Below, one piece after another: positions 1 through 12,700 of a stretch of 64,000 bases of DNA. Each line of letters starts with the position of its first letter. Within the stretch, counting starts at the first letter, position 1. Made by a program: the position numbers and the translations under genes. Origin of the DNA: Edolisoma coerulescens. Taxonomy: Eukaryota > Chordata > Aves > Passeriformes > Campephagidae. The DNA lies in the NCBI GenBank assembly GCA_013397115.1, contig VWZW01007303.1, forward strand, positions 1,357,279 through 1,421,278. The letters run 5' to 3'. A model generated the notes under the pieces. It did not search any database. It was not told the origin of the DNA and saw only the letters and a program-made list of their open reading frames with translations.

Positions 1-3000
1 GCAATAAGGGAAAGAAACCCAACACGAATGAATGGGAGACAGGAAAGGGATTAAATCCTCGTCTGGCCAGGCCGATGTCTGCTCGTAAGCGGAATCTCTG
101 TAGCAGAGATCCCCTCTCAGCTGTCACCACGAGTCTGAGAGATGCCTTTTTCCTTGGCTGACGTCCCTTTTGCTAGTGAGCAGCCTGATAACGGGTGCTG
201 GCAGAATGAAAGCTCTCCCAGATACGGCTGACTCCCTGTAAACAAGGAGATGAAAACAGTTTGTTTCAAATCACAGCTGGGAGAAACACTACAAAGCCAA
301 AATAGTGCCAATGGCTTACTGACATTTCGCATTGCTTACAGTCACACAGAACATTCTGTGCCCTTCAATTCAAGCTCAGGCATCTCCCTAGAGAAAAACA
401 GAAGGCCAAAAGACACTTTAAATTTACTTTCTTAGCAAAAGAAAAGCAGATATATTTATATTACCTGAACAACCACAAGGATATAGAGAGCAAGAACATT
501 TCTAGCCACTACCAGACCTGGAGTAAGCCTGACCTTGCCTGAAGCTAGACTTCCAGAAATCCCAAAAAGAGAGGCTGTACAGGCAAGGTAAGGAGGAAAC
601 AAACAAGTAGGGCACTCAAGCTGAGTTTTCTGCTCTGTTCATCTTCTGCAGGGATTTTCAGAGACCCGTCAAAGGAAGTTGTACAGCTTGGTGACTGAAA
701 AAAGCTTACAAGCCCCTTCAAAGCCAGTTTCTTAACAGAAAAATGAGGTAAACAAATACAACTTGCCAGGAACTGCACTAGCAAGTGAGGGGCTGAACAG
801 AAAAGGCACAACACTGCCTTGTGACTTTGGGAACTGTCTTTCTTATTTCTATCCTTTATACACAAGGAGTTTTCATCTGAAAACAGGAGATGGGGTTACC
901 TGAATTAGGAGAGAGATCAGTGTTTCTTAAAAAGACAGTACCCATTTTGGTGAGAGAGAAGGAAAAAGTATTTTTTTGAAAAAGTAGTTTTAGAACTTCA
1001 GCTTGACTCCAAGACAAAAGAAAGCCACTTCAAGCATCCCTATGGCAACAAAATAGTGCTGGGCTGCTGTGTGCTCAGAAAAAACCACCTCAACCACACA
1101 GCCTGGCTCAGAGGTACCAAACACTGTCCACAGTAGTCACACATCACAAGATCCATCGTTTTCAGCAGCTGGTTTTCATTCTCTTATCAAGGTCAGGTGC
1201 ACTGCTGAAAACAAACAACCACTTATAAAAGATGTCTTGGCTGGGGATAACTTATCCAACAGCCCATTCAACTCTCAGGAACTCGGAGGATTCACCTTTG
1301 TTGTTATTCGTTCTTGGGGCTCTCCCTTTCAGACAGTGGCAGTAGGGGAAATTATCAGGAACCTGTTTTACCTCTGATGATAAGTGGATGGGTTCCAGCA
1401 TTTTGCCAGCAGCTTTCTGAGAGGTCCTTGGGAAAGAGGTGCAGGGTCTTTCTCTACTTTATGCAAGTCATACCATGTGTGGTTAGAGGACAGACATTGG
1501 AGTCATTTCCCTGGAAGGGTTCCATCCTCTTGTCCTGCATTTCCTCCCAACTCAAAGGGAACAGAGCATTGATGTCCCCCCATCTCTTCTGGAAAGTTTC
1601 TCCATAGAGATCATCTTCCAAAAATGCAGCTCCTGTTAGCTGAGCTTTCACCAGCTGAGATCTTGAATATTTAATAACCCCAGCTTCTTTCCATGATATT
1701 TTCACACAGAAAGAAAAATTGAGATGTCTGCTGCTGTTCTGCATTGTCTCCAAACAATTGGACTCATCAGGCAAACAAACCAAACTACATTTGAAACTGA
1801 AAATGTTCCATGAACAATGTCACAACAGCACACACTACTCCTAAAGTCTCTGGGTTAATGTAAGAATCAATGGCATCAATCAACTGCAGGGGCCCACAAA
1901 AAGAATTTTTACTAATAACGTGATCAAATGTTTGGTACTTATGAAATTCCAGTTGTGTTAACAATGAAAAATAAGTAAGATTTTGGCAAGTTTAGAAGAC
2001 AAGGTGAAAGCTCACAAATTTCTAATGACAATTATGTGTCTAAAAAGCCTGGGAAATTAAAAAGCTTCAGCAGAAGTTTGGCCATGACAGTGTAAAATAT
2101 GAAGTGTTTCAACCACAGCCTTGCATAAAGACCAAAGAGACACCAAAGCAGATATATTACAAGTGAAAAAACTGAGACTGACCACTGGCCAAGTGGAAAC
2201 TGGAGAACCAGCTATGGGGACAGCCCCATGAACAGCAAAACGTGAATTCCAGATGAAGTGTCACAAGAACAGAGAGGTGGGTCTCAGCCTGCAGTTCAAT
2301 CACCTTCTGGCCAGGTTATCAACTACAGGAGGACCTCAAGCAGTGCCCTGTGGGTGAATTGGTAACAATAACAATAAAATGACTGAGCTCTGTGAACTAA
2401 GTTATGGCTCGTCTACTTGGGAAATTGTTTTAGAAGCTAGGTGCAAATTTAGAGCACAATGGCTTTTTTGCCCTAATTCCCAGATGGGTGGGTAACACTA
2501 TTCTGCTCTCAGAATGTCTTTCAGAGAAGGCAAAGCTCAACAATGCAAAGACATTTTACTGAAAGGTAGTAGCTGGGGACAGCTATTTCACACTTTTTTT
2601 TTACTTCTCAAATGTAGGTTCCAAGACTACAAATGATCGAAAGGCAAATCAGGCTAGGGCAAGGTTTTGACACCTAGCTGTTTTTAAGCTTTGTTTCTTG
2701 TCTGAGGAGAGGACATTCTGTTTTAATATGTCTTTAAAGGGTATTGAGATCCAGGAAGTCTAAAGAAATTCCACTCTGAAAGATACAGGGCACATTACCT
2801 TTGTCCCTCATTGCCTATAATGGATTTGATCACAGCTTTCCAGTGAATGTGATCAATATTACCACTACAGCCCTGAGTATGGGGACTTGATACCAACAAG
2901 TCACACAGAACCATTGATCCAGCATCCTTGCTCACCCCGTTCAGTCACACTGAACATTTATCTGCCTTCCTGCCTGACCAGCAGCAGCCTCCTGTGTGGA

Positions 3001-3592
3001 GAAACACAAACTGGCACTACAGCCTGAGCTAAACTGTTTCACATAACTTGTCCTAATACTGATGTCTTTAAATTGAACTATCTGTCCCCAGGCTGAATTT
3101 TCTCCCCTTTTGTGAATGTAACCGATGTCGTCACATAACTTCTACAATAGATGTTGCTTAATGAAGAAAAGAACTTTGTGTTTCAAGCATCTTGTGTAAG
3201 ATTATATCACCCAAATAAATAGGTATTAGATAGATGGAGAACGTGTATTAGATAGGTGGGTTCATGTAAACTTCCCTCTATAAAAGATGTAGTATTTTAC
3301 CCCTCGGTGTGCTTGATTTGTGGAAACCTCCACCTTGCACAGAATCAAAAATATCTCCTTTCTAAACTAGATTCTGTGTTTAGAGAGTTCCTAAAATTGG
3401 AAACAGTGCTACACTTACCTTCACCTGTGATTACCCTGCAGTTATCACCAGGAGCATTCTTCAGTCACACCACCCCAAAGCAGGATATCCCAGCTCACCC
3501 TCTGACCTCCCCCTCTCTGCAGTACTCACCAGCAACCAACCAAAGGGGAAGGGCAGGAAGACCTGGGCAACATGAGACATGAAGATTTTTAC
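1..3592 (-). other. COL26A1: COL26A1 intron 2, 5' portion
   Basis: This stretch starts at the GTAAAA donor of exon 2 and continues past the left edge. I read it for the missing second half of the EMI domain and found no match. It holds only short open frames with no recognisable protein, and no clear mobile element. Confidence 0.75.
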
Positions 3593-3715
3593 CTCACTAA
3601 GTTGGCACAAGGTCCTGGCCACCGGCAGCTCTGATAAACTCTCTGGATCACCGTTTCTGACCCGTTCTGCACCTGGCAGGAGACTGTCCTTGTGACTGTG
3701 TAGTGACACCAGTGC
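3593..3715 (-). CDS. COL26A1: COL26A1 coding exon 2 (first half of EMI domain)
   Basis: A pyrimidine-rich tract ending CTGCAG|G at 3716 precedes the exon. The exon is 123 nt, begins G-CAC-TGG-TGT and ends GTG-AG|GTAAAA (intron from 3592). It is phase 2 at the 3' end, giving Ser92 if the next exon starts with C or T, as in the recalled human protein (NLVSYR). It encodes residues 52-91, including CRWPGPC (81-87), characteristic of EMI domains. No continuation (the WRCCPGF half of EMI) could be found between position 1 and 3592 on the minus strand, so exon 3 is presumably outside the window. Confidence 0.94.
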
Positions 3716-6700
3716 CTGCAGAGAGAAAGGACACGCATTAATCAGCCCCAGTAAAACAGCCAGTGAACCAACACACACCAGACTGCAGTAAAAACAGACC
3801 AAGTATCTGGGGTGGAGTGGTTTCTTCTGCCAGCCATAGCCAGGCTAACTTGCAGTCTTCACTTCTCACCCCACCCTCTCCTTCCAATAGCTGCAGAAAG
3901 ATTCCCAGCTTCTGCCAACCTGAACCACAGATCCAGTTTTGCCTCTTGCTTGGTTGTCAGAGGCCAGAGTTTCACAGTGCATAATTTAGTTCTGTGACTT
4001 ATCAGAAACAATAGGACTTGAGAAAAAAAAAGAAGTGCTCCAAATCTCCTGATAGTCAGCTCCCATTGTACTGGTCTTAATTCCATCCTGCTTGTTATGG
4101 TATCATTCCCCAGACTACCACCATTCTGAACGACAGCAGAGTCGGAAAATTCTGCTTTTTGGTGTGGTGGAGTTCTCTGTCAGCAGGGCTCGAACAAGCT
4201 GGGTGCTGAACAAGTCCTGTTGTTGTCCTGCTGAGGTTACGGCCTAAAAATGGGCAAGGGAAGATGCCGGGGAGGGAGGGACGAGTGTCCCACACTGTCT
4301 CATAAGAAAATAAGAGAGAGACAGACCCCTCACTGCAAGGTGTATGAGACAGAAGGAACTGCAGTGTCAGCACAGGGAGTTTGGACCTGGAGTCCCTTCA
4401 GGGACCTTCTCTGAAAAAAAAAAATGTTTTAGGTTCCAGTGACATGCCTGAGGGGGTACAAAAATGGTTATTTTCATTTCCCCCTTGCAAGCATTGCTCA
4501 TCTTTGCCAAATACTGGTTCACATTTTTGTGAATATTTTGGTGTGGAATGTTTTGTGATGCTTTTGTACATCAATGTAGTTAACAGGTTTGAGAGTTGCT
4601 TTCCTACTGATTGGGGATCAGAACTGGGGTCACTGTGGGAAGTGGAGACACCAGTTTGTGCTCCAAAACACACCCAATGCTTGTGTAACATTCCCTGCTG
4701 AACCAGAGGAGTCCTGGCTCCTCATCTATCTTAAAGCAAGAGCTCTCAATAGAGCTGATCCCTTCAAGCACCACAGTGACTCCCCAGCCTTGCACACCAA
4801 AAATCAAACTGCTTGCACAGTGGAAATGCACCTCACATTCCCTTCTCCTTCCCTAAATCACCTCCTCTATGTCAGTTTGATTTCTCCAGAACATGCCATT
4901 TACAGCATTTGGGGTTTTTTTTCCCTTTTTGCATTCCCCTCCCATCTCCACAGGAATCCCTGCTCTCTGGATAGCTCCCATTTCCATGAATAGGAGGCAC
5001 ACATGCCAGGACCACATGGGGCCAGCAGGCTGCTCGCTGACCCTTGGGCTACAGCCGGCCGGGAACGCTGGCACACCCAGGGAGGGGTGGCTCTGTGCCC
5101 AGTGCCACGAGCCCGGCAGCAGGGACAAGGCTCAGCCGTGCAGCTTTCCCTGAGACACTGCTCCTGCTCACCATAAACCCCCCTGTGATTCCTCATCAGC
5201 AAGTGTGGACTGTGGTCACACCTGAGGTGACCCCAGGTGGGCAGGGAGGTCTTGCAGAACCACTTGTCTCAGATTTGTCAGGGATCTGTGGTGTGTAAAC
5301 AGGGATCAGACACCTGAGTACCCAAATGTCTCTACTGACATCTGCAGCATCAAACCAATGTCCAAAACAAGGGGGAAAAAGATAAAGTTCATGAAGCTTC
5401 AGATCACATGGTGACATCAGATCCTTTAACAGGCTCGACACAACTTTCACACAAAGTTTAGGGAGCAGGACCAGAAGAAACAATGACAGGAGCTAAAGGT
5501 TGAAAATGTGGTAATTCAAAGTAAAGTCTTCCTTTTCATTTCACTTGCACACTTGGTGCAATCAGCCATTTGGTCTCTCCAAGCCTTAGTCATGGGGTTT
5601 GTCCAGACAGGGGTAATATCTCCTCCTACCATGGGAACAGCCAGTTGAACACGGAAGGAAAAGCAGCCAGGAGAAAGGGGGAGAACGAGAAGGGCTGGGA
5701 AAACCACAGCTCTGCATTATTTATCGGAACATGTTTTTAGCCCAGTGCTTCCAGCCATGGGAAGGACAGCAGCTGTGCACAAGCCTCAGAGCAAAAGCAT
5801 TTCATGTCAGGTAAAACAACCTGCAATGCACAGAACCTGCCAGGATAATGGCAAAATAATGTGTCCTGAAATCATGAAAACCAAAACTTTTCATTAAGAT
5901 GTGAGGAGTAAAGGAATTGTTCCCACCACAGGAGAGGAATGAAGCAGCAGTATCCACACTAGCAACACGTAACAGAGCATGAAGGGCCATAAATACTGCA
6001 AACAAATTCAGAATAGTTACTGAACATTTTAAATCAGAGTATAATTATCAAGGACTCGAGTGCCTCCCCTCATGTTAAGATCATCTTTCTGGCTTGTCAG
6101 TGAAATCCAAATAAATATTTAACTACACTATGTTATGCTTTAACTGTTATGTAGCTTGTATGTGTGTCCCTCTGGCCTTCTCCCAGAGTCAGCTGGGAAG
6201 AAGTGCTGTTTACAGGGTACATGGATTATCCTACACTGATTATTTCACACTAGTATTGGTTTTGCTGGGTTTGTGAGACAACTCATCGCACTTTCTTGAG
6301 TACACACAAGGTACTTCTGTGTCAGATGGAAAAAAAAATAAAAATCAACTGGCACTCTGAAAAAACCCTCCATATTTGATGCTGAAATTAGACAGCTTCA
6401 TATTCCTGAAGGGAAATGAGATGAATGAAGGCAAACACCACCAAACACCCCAGAAGAGAAAGGCAGGTGATGAGGGCAGAGTCTGGAATTGCCAGAGGGA
6501 ATCTGGCAGCCAATCTGCTCTTGTTAATGGACAATGGCAGCTCAAAATTGCAACTCCTAAGGAGAAAATGGAAACTAACCATTACCCTCTATGCCTTCCC
6601 TTGCATAGACACAAATTTAATGTCATCTTGCTCCTTCAAGGACCATTTTCAACCAGCTTGGGAATCTGGCACTTCATTTGTGGCTCTGGAGGTGGCACTG

Positions 6701-9700
6701 TGCAGGCTGCCTACTTCAAAAACTGCAAGAAAAGGTTGATTATTCTAAGCTACATATAGAGCTGATTCTGCCAGGGCTTCTGCTGCTGCAATGCATAGAT
6801 TTTCTTTCCAAACAAGCCCCGAATTGCTGTTATCTGAGTAGGTCTCACATTTTTAACAGCTTATTCTAAGGACCAAGTAGAACAGGTACGCATATCCCCT
6901 TGCAAGTCCAAGGAATTTGGCAGTCAGGTTGTAATTCCTGCCTGGGAACAGCCTTTTATGGAAGTGAGAGGCGCTGAACAGAACTTGGTCCAACCTCGTG
7001 ACAGCACCTTGGGCAGCAGTTGAACATAAAGGCTGCTCCCGTTCTACAGCAGGCTGGGGTGGGGAGAAACCCAACACCTTCCCTGGTTCGTTTCTTCACG
7101 TGACCTGCTCAGGGACCTGTTATAAAAGGAATCAATCACTACAGCAAGTGAGAAGCTTCCCCGAGGCTCTCCATCCATTGCTTTCCTTGCCTGAAGCCAT
7201 CACCTGGGTTTGCCAGGCTGAACAGGCCTGACAGCTCACGGCAGGGTAACAGACCCTTCGCTCAAATCCAGGGACAACCTTTCACCTTCCTGAGCAGGCG
7301 CACAGAGAGAGCAGTGACTGATAAAGTACCACACTTATCACCTCATCTCGAAAGCAGAAACACCAGTATGGGCATAAAAATAAAAGGTCAGATCCCAAAG
7401 ATACTCAGCTAATCAACTGAGAACACAGATTTCTCCAACTTCTCTCTTTACTAACAGAAGAGAGAGTTTGGTTACAAAGGTACCCACAGCCAGGAGTGAA
7501 AGATACATCACACTCTTGGCTTCCCATGAATAGCATAATTTTCCTACAAATACAACTTTTAGGCTTTTTTTACTGTGGCACACAAGCAGGTGAGACAAAA
7601 ACAGGAACACAGCTGGTCAAGGATGCATTACGATATACAGCTTGGAACTCACTGTAGATAAAATAGCACAGTGATTACGACAGAAAGAAGACAGACAAAC
7701 AAAACCATCCCAAGACTTCTCTTTGCAAGCCAAAAGTCAGCAAGAACAGCCTCCAGAATGCAAGCAGGCTTCAGACAACGTGACGAAAGGCCTCATCATG
7801 GCTTACAGAGATTATAAATGACCCTTTATATTATATACAGATGCTAGGAAGGAAGGTTTAGGACTTTCACTGGCATGCATCCAGGCTGGCAGAGAATATA
7901 TTGCTGCTTATACAAAAAGAATATTCCAACCAAGCAAACAAAAGGATCCAAACAGCAGCTCCTTTAGGATCTCATGCATGCTCATCACCAGCATATTTGG
8001 CATGATGTTCTGCAGCATCCCATGGAACTGGTCTTTGCTTAGAGAGAAGAGTTTCACTTGGTCCATTTCCTCCAGCTCTTTCCAAAGAAACACCCCCTCC
8101 TCTCACACCCTATTTAATTCTTGGAAGACTTTCACCGACAACAGAGGATCTGCAGATCATGGCCCGCAAGCTGCTGATTTAGACAGTTTCCTTCTGGGGC
8201 TACAGACCGAGGTCTCACATCTTGGTCACAGCTGACAACGTGTTTTTCCAGAGGGAATACGGGTGTTGATGCCAGCAGATATCATATTTACTGTGTAGGT
8301 TCAGGATGTCACTGTGGACCCTTCAGGCTAAATGGAACAACAAAATCAATAGTTTGCTTCCACTTGGAGATACTCTGCAAACTCCTATTTGGAGCTTAAA
8401 CAGATCCCTCCCTCAGCAGATGCTGAGAGGTGCCTGCTCTCTGCTGACTCAGCAACAGCAGCAATGGCTTTGGGCACCTAGATGATGGAGAACACAAGAA
8501 ATCCTCACCTTCCAGAGCACATGGGGAACAGCCTGAGAGGATCTCACAGGGCATCTGGGTTCACACAGAAAGCTGGAGCTGGAGTTTGCTGCCATAGGCA
8601 GACACCAGGGACAGAGCCATACCTGCACCCCACTTTCTGAACTTCCTGCACCCTCAGCAGAAACTTATTTGGACTCACAGTTCACCCCTGGAGATTCTGG
8701 ATGTCTTTACAACCTGTCATCCAACAGTGAGAGAGAAAGGGACTGCAGAGGGTGGAAGAGTGTAAGGTAACAGATAACCAAGCGAAAATACTGTAGGTTC
8801 CAGGAGAGCCACACACTCACATATCAAAGCTGAATTCCTGAATAGCATGACTGAGTTAGAGCAATCATTTCGTGCATGGGAAGACACTGACAGGAAGCTT
8901 CATCTTCCCTCCCTTCTCATCATCGGGATTTGCACAGTACTGTTTCCTAAGCCCACAGAGTACATAAGGGATCTCTCCACCCATCCATCCATCCATCCAT
9001 CCATCCATCCATCCATCCATCCATCCATCCCTCCCTCCCTCCCTCCCCCGTGAATGCTTAGAAACACTCACACCACAACACACTCACAAAGCCATCCCCA
9101 AAAGCACCGTTTGCTTCTTTCCTAGTCCAAACTGCTGGCTTTTTTCCAAGCTTCTCTGCATCCTGCGGGTCCCTGGAGGACGTTCCAGGTGGTTCACAAG
9201 AGAAAAAAGCCACCTCGCTGTTAGCTGGCTCCATTTCACTGGAGAAGGGATCACAAACTGAGCAGTGTCAGAACCACCGGGCTGAACTGATCAGGATTCA
9301 GCAAGCACCCAGTGAATCGGGAGCGTGCAGCTCGAGAATGAAAGCGGCTGCATTCTTGCCTAATCGCCTCTTCCAGTGGGGTGACAGTTCCGCTCCACAC
9401 ACAAACCCAGGGCTGCCGTGCCCTGCTGAGGACAGACCTACAGCAGGTACCACCTCTCACACAGGACCTGCGGGCTGATGCTCTCACTGGACTGAAGGAC
9501 TCGGCTCCAGCTCCCAAAATCCGTGGCCTCAGTGCACACCATGTTCCCACCAGCTCAGAACGGCTTCCAGCAGAAACTGTCCTACCAGCTGGGCTCTGCA
9601 CAAAGCCATTTATGCTGCTGTAGAGCTGAGTAAAATGAAAATTAGGTGTGGGTTTGGTAGAGACTTAACTGGACAAGCCAGAAGGAAGAAAATTCTTTCT

Positions 9701-12700
9701 GGGAGTGGAGGAAATGCTTAATATGCAGGATTGTTTCATCAGCACCTGTTCCACGTGTTTGGACACAAACTGACCCTCCCCACTCTCAATAAATATCACA
9801 GTGAGGTTGGCATTTCTGATGCTTGTGATTTGCCCTAAAGCTTTGGCCTGTGTAAACAACTGCACTGAATTATCTTTTTGTTTCCATAAGGATAACACAC
9901 TGTGTGTTATACTTAGCAGAGATCAACATTTAGGGCACAGAAAACAGTAGGAGTGTTTTGATAGCTAGATAGATTTCCCCAAGTTTCCTCATAACATTTT
10001 TCACTGGAGCTATCAATTTCCCTGCAATCCTAGAGAGGAATTTCAATAAAATCAGAAGGTCACTGGCTTTCACTGGGAAAAAGTTGCCGTTCTGACTCAA
10101 TGAAAGCAAACTGTGCCCTTTTCTCTGTGTAAATAGTACAGCATCCCATTTGCTCTGCCAGAACAGAAATCCATACACTGTGTGCTGAGCCCAGCATCAG
10201 GAGGGGTTACTTATTTATATATTCCCCTTAGGCCAGGAGCAGAAGTTGCCCTCTACATGCCAAGAAACCCTAGACAGCCAAGCAGCCTTTGAATCTGGAT
10301 ATCTCTTCCTGAACCATCCAGTTCCATAAAACTACATTATTCCATTCTTATTCACAGATACACACCTCCCTGAATGTGCTTTGACTCTCATCAGGATCAA
10401 GTTTACCAGCTAATTCAGTTGGCTGTGACCAGATTACTCTTTACTGCTGTGACCTGGCTAAAGAGGAAACAGTCCCATCACATGTTACTGGAAAGCTCAG
10501 ATAAAAGCCAAGTTGGGCTTAAGTTTCCCCTGTTCTTGGCTGTATTCATGCTCTCCCCAGGTAACTGGGTTTTAGGATCAAGGCTGTCATCCAGCTCGAT
10601 GTCCAGCAAAGAGCCAGCTACAAGTTCAATTGTAACCAGCAGTCTCCACAATATTGGAATGTTCAGAGTTGATGGATTGATTCAGGCCTGTAGATAGATG
10701 GACTATTGCTAATGAATCCATGAAAGACCACCTGGCAGGGGCGAGGGCTGGCTGTACACAAGCTTATGATGGCAGGGTTCAGTTCAAAGCAGATTCTGCT
10801 CCTCCATTACAAAGTTTTAAGAGGCCTGCAAGTCAGAAGCCATGACAAGCCACAGTAATCTTATTGTCAATATTGATGTTTTACGCATGCCTTACTCCCA
10901 CTGAGCACTTCATAGTCACTAATAGAGGTTACCCTGACTCCTGCGAAAAAGGGAGAAAAATCTTTGTAACAGCCCATTCATTTTGGGAAAGGAATAAAAC
11001 TGGAAGGCTCCTGGTGTTTCTGAAGCCAGACAGCAGCAGCCATTTGAAGCAGCAGAGAGCCAGAGGCATGAACAAGAACAAGACAAGTTCCAGGTCTCCC
11101 ACTCCACTATGTTGGTCAGACAAAGATTGGAAGGAACTCCAGTCTCTCCGCACACACCACCACTCCACCCCCACAATGAGTCTGAACAAAGTGGCCATAA
11201 AAATAAGTTCTGGCTAGCAGAGTAAGATGGGACAATTTATCTAGGAACCTCCCAATAGCATAACCCTTCCCCAGGGGGGCAATATGTTCTGTGCTTAGTG
11301 CACTTCAAATACTCACTTGCCAATAACAGCCTTAAGTTTTCCCACACAAAGTGGATTATCAGAGCCTGCTGGAGGGAGTTTAGTCCTAGAGGAATCTTTA
11401 CCTTAGGAGGAAAACACAGTTCAGTCTGCACAACAGCTTCAATCTTCAGCAAGTTCTGCAGCCAAGCACATTTAACTGTGCTTTCCTTGCTTTGTTTTGT
11501 GCAGGGATGACCCTCCAAAAAGCACTACCTCGAGGGCTGAGCTTTCTTCAATCCATAGGAAACTGCACAAGATTTTACCTTATCCTCCTGCAGCCACTGA
11601 AGTTACAGGAGCTAAGGGAAAACCTCTCCCTACTGGAATTATTAAACACCTAGAGGCAGAATTGCTAAATACTACGGAACACGTGTGCAACTCTTCTTCA
11701 GAGACAAGGAGGGAATCCAGCTCCCCAGAGCCACATTCAGCTCCTTCAGCCATGAGAACATTCCTCTTTCTTCTAACTTTCAAACTCATTCACAAGGCAC
11801 CTTCCAGCTGCTGCAGCTACTGCAGGAGGGGCTCTGAAGATGACAACACTCACCTGTTACACACCCTTGATTCACTCGTAGAGCATCAGCACTGATATTA
11901 ATGCAGGATAGAACAGAGGCAGGTGAAGATTTAAGCGTTGATCAGGGAGGTAGTATGAGAAACAAATTGATCACATTCAAAACATGCCCCTCTGTGCCTG
12001 CATACCTGTTTGTGTGCATAAGGGCAGAGGGCTGAGAAGACACAAGGAATATTCCTCCAGCATAAAGTCCCTCTGACCTACACCCAGTATCCATCTCCTC
12101 TCAGTTTGCCAGTGAGACTGAATCAAACCATAAATATGGTTGACCTGAACCATAATTACCTTCAGCATGGAAATGAAAGAAGTTAGTCCATGACTGAGTG
12201 CTCAGAAATAAAAGGGGGGTTCACTCCTTTGAAGTTCTTTGCTTTTACAGACATTCTTTTACACACTGAAATGTTTTGCTGCTCCCTCCCCCAAGCTTAT
12301 CACAATCAATGAGAAGACAGTAGTTTCCAGTGTTCACAGAGGGAGGAAAGAGGAAATGTACAAAAATATCCATGGAATCTGTCTTTGTTAAATTAGACTG
12401 ACTTGATGGAATTTGGCATTTGATATCCATGCAGCGTGGAAATCATGCACGATTACAACCAAGTATGTCATTTTTGCAACATAAAAGCTGCTTGAATTAG
12501 AGCCTTTCAAAAGAAGAACCTGAGTCTAAACATTTTTGCACAGCTGGATGACATGGTTGTAGATAGGTCTAACACCTCCATACTGTGAATACATCCATAG
12601 TACTGGTTTGCTCATTCCTAAAAAGCCTGACCTTGAAAAAGAGGGGTGGGATCATGGAAAAAAAAAACCCTTAAGACCTTGATTGAAAGTAGAGAGCTGG

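Noticed and set aside
1..3592. Search for COL26A1 exon 3 (second half of EMI, WRCCPGF motif) on the minus strand.
   Set aside because: No matching sequence or suitable exon was found by eye, so it is treated as lying outside the window.
8847..9053. Open frame with repeated His-Pro-Ser-Ile.
   Set aside because: This is a direct translation of the CCAT microsatellite, not a protein repeat.
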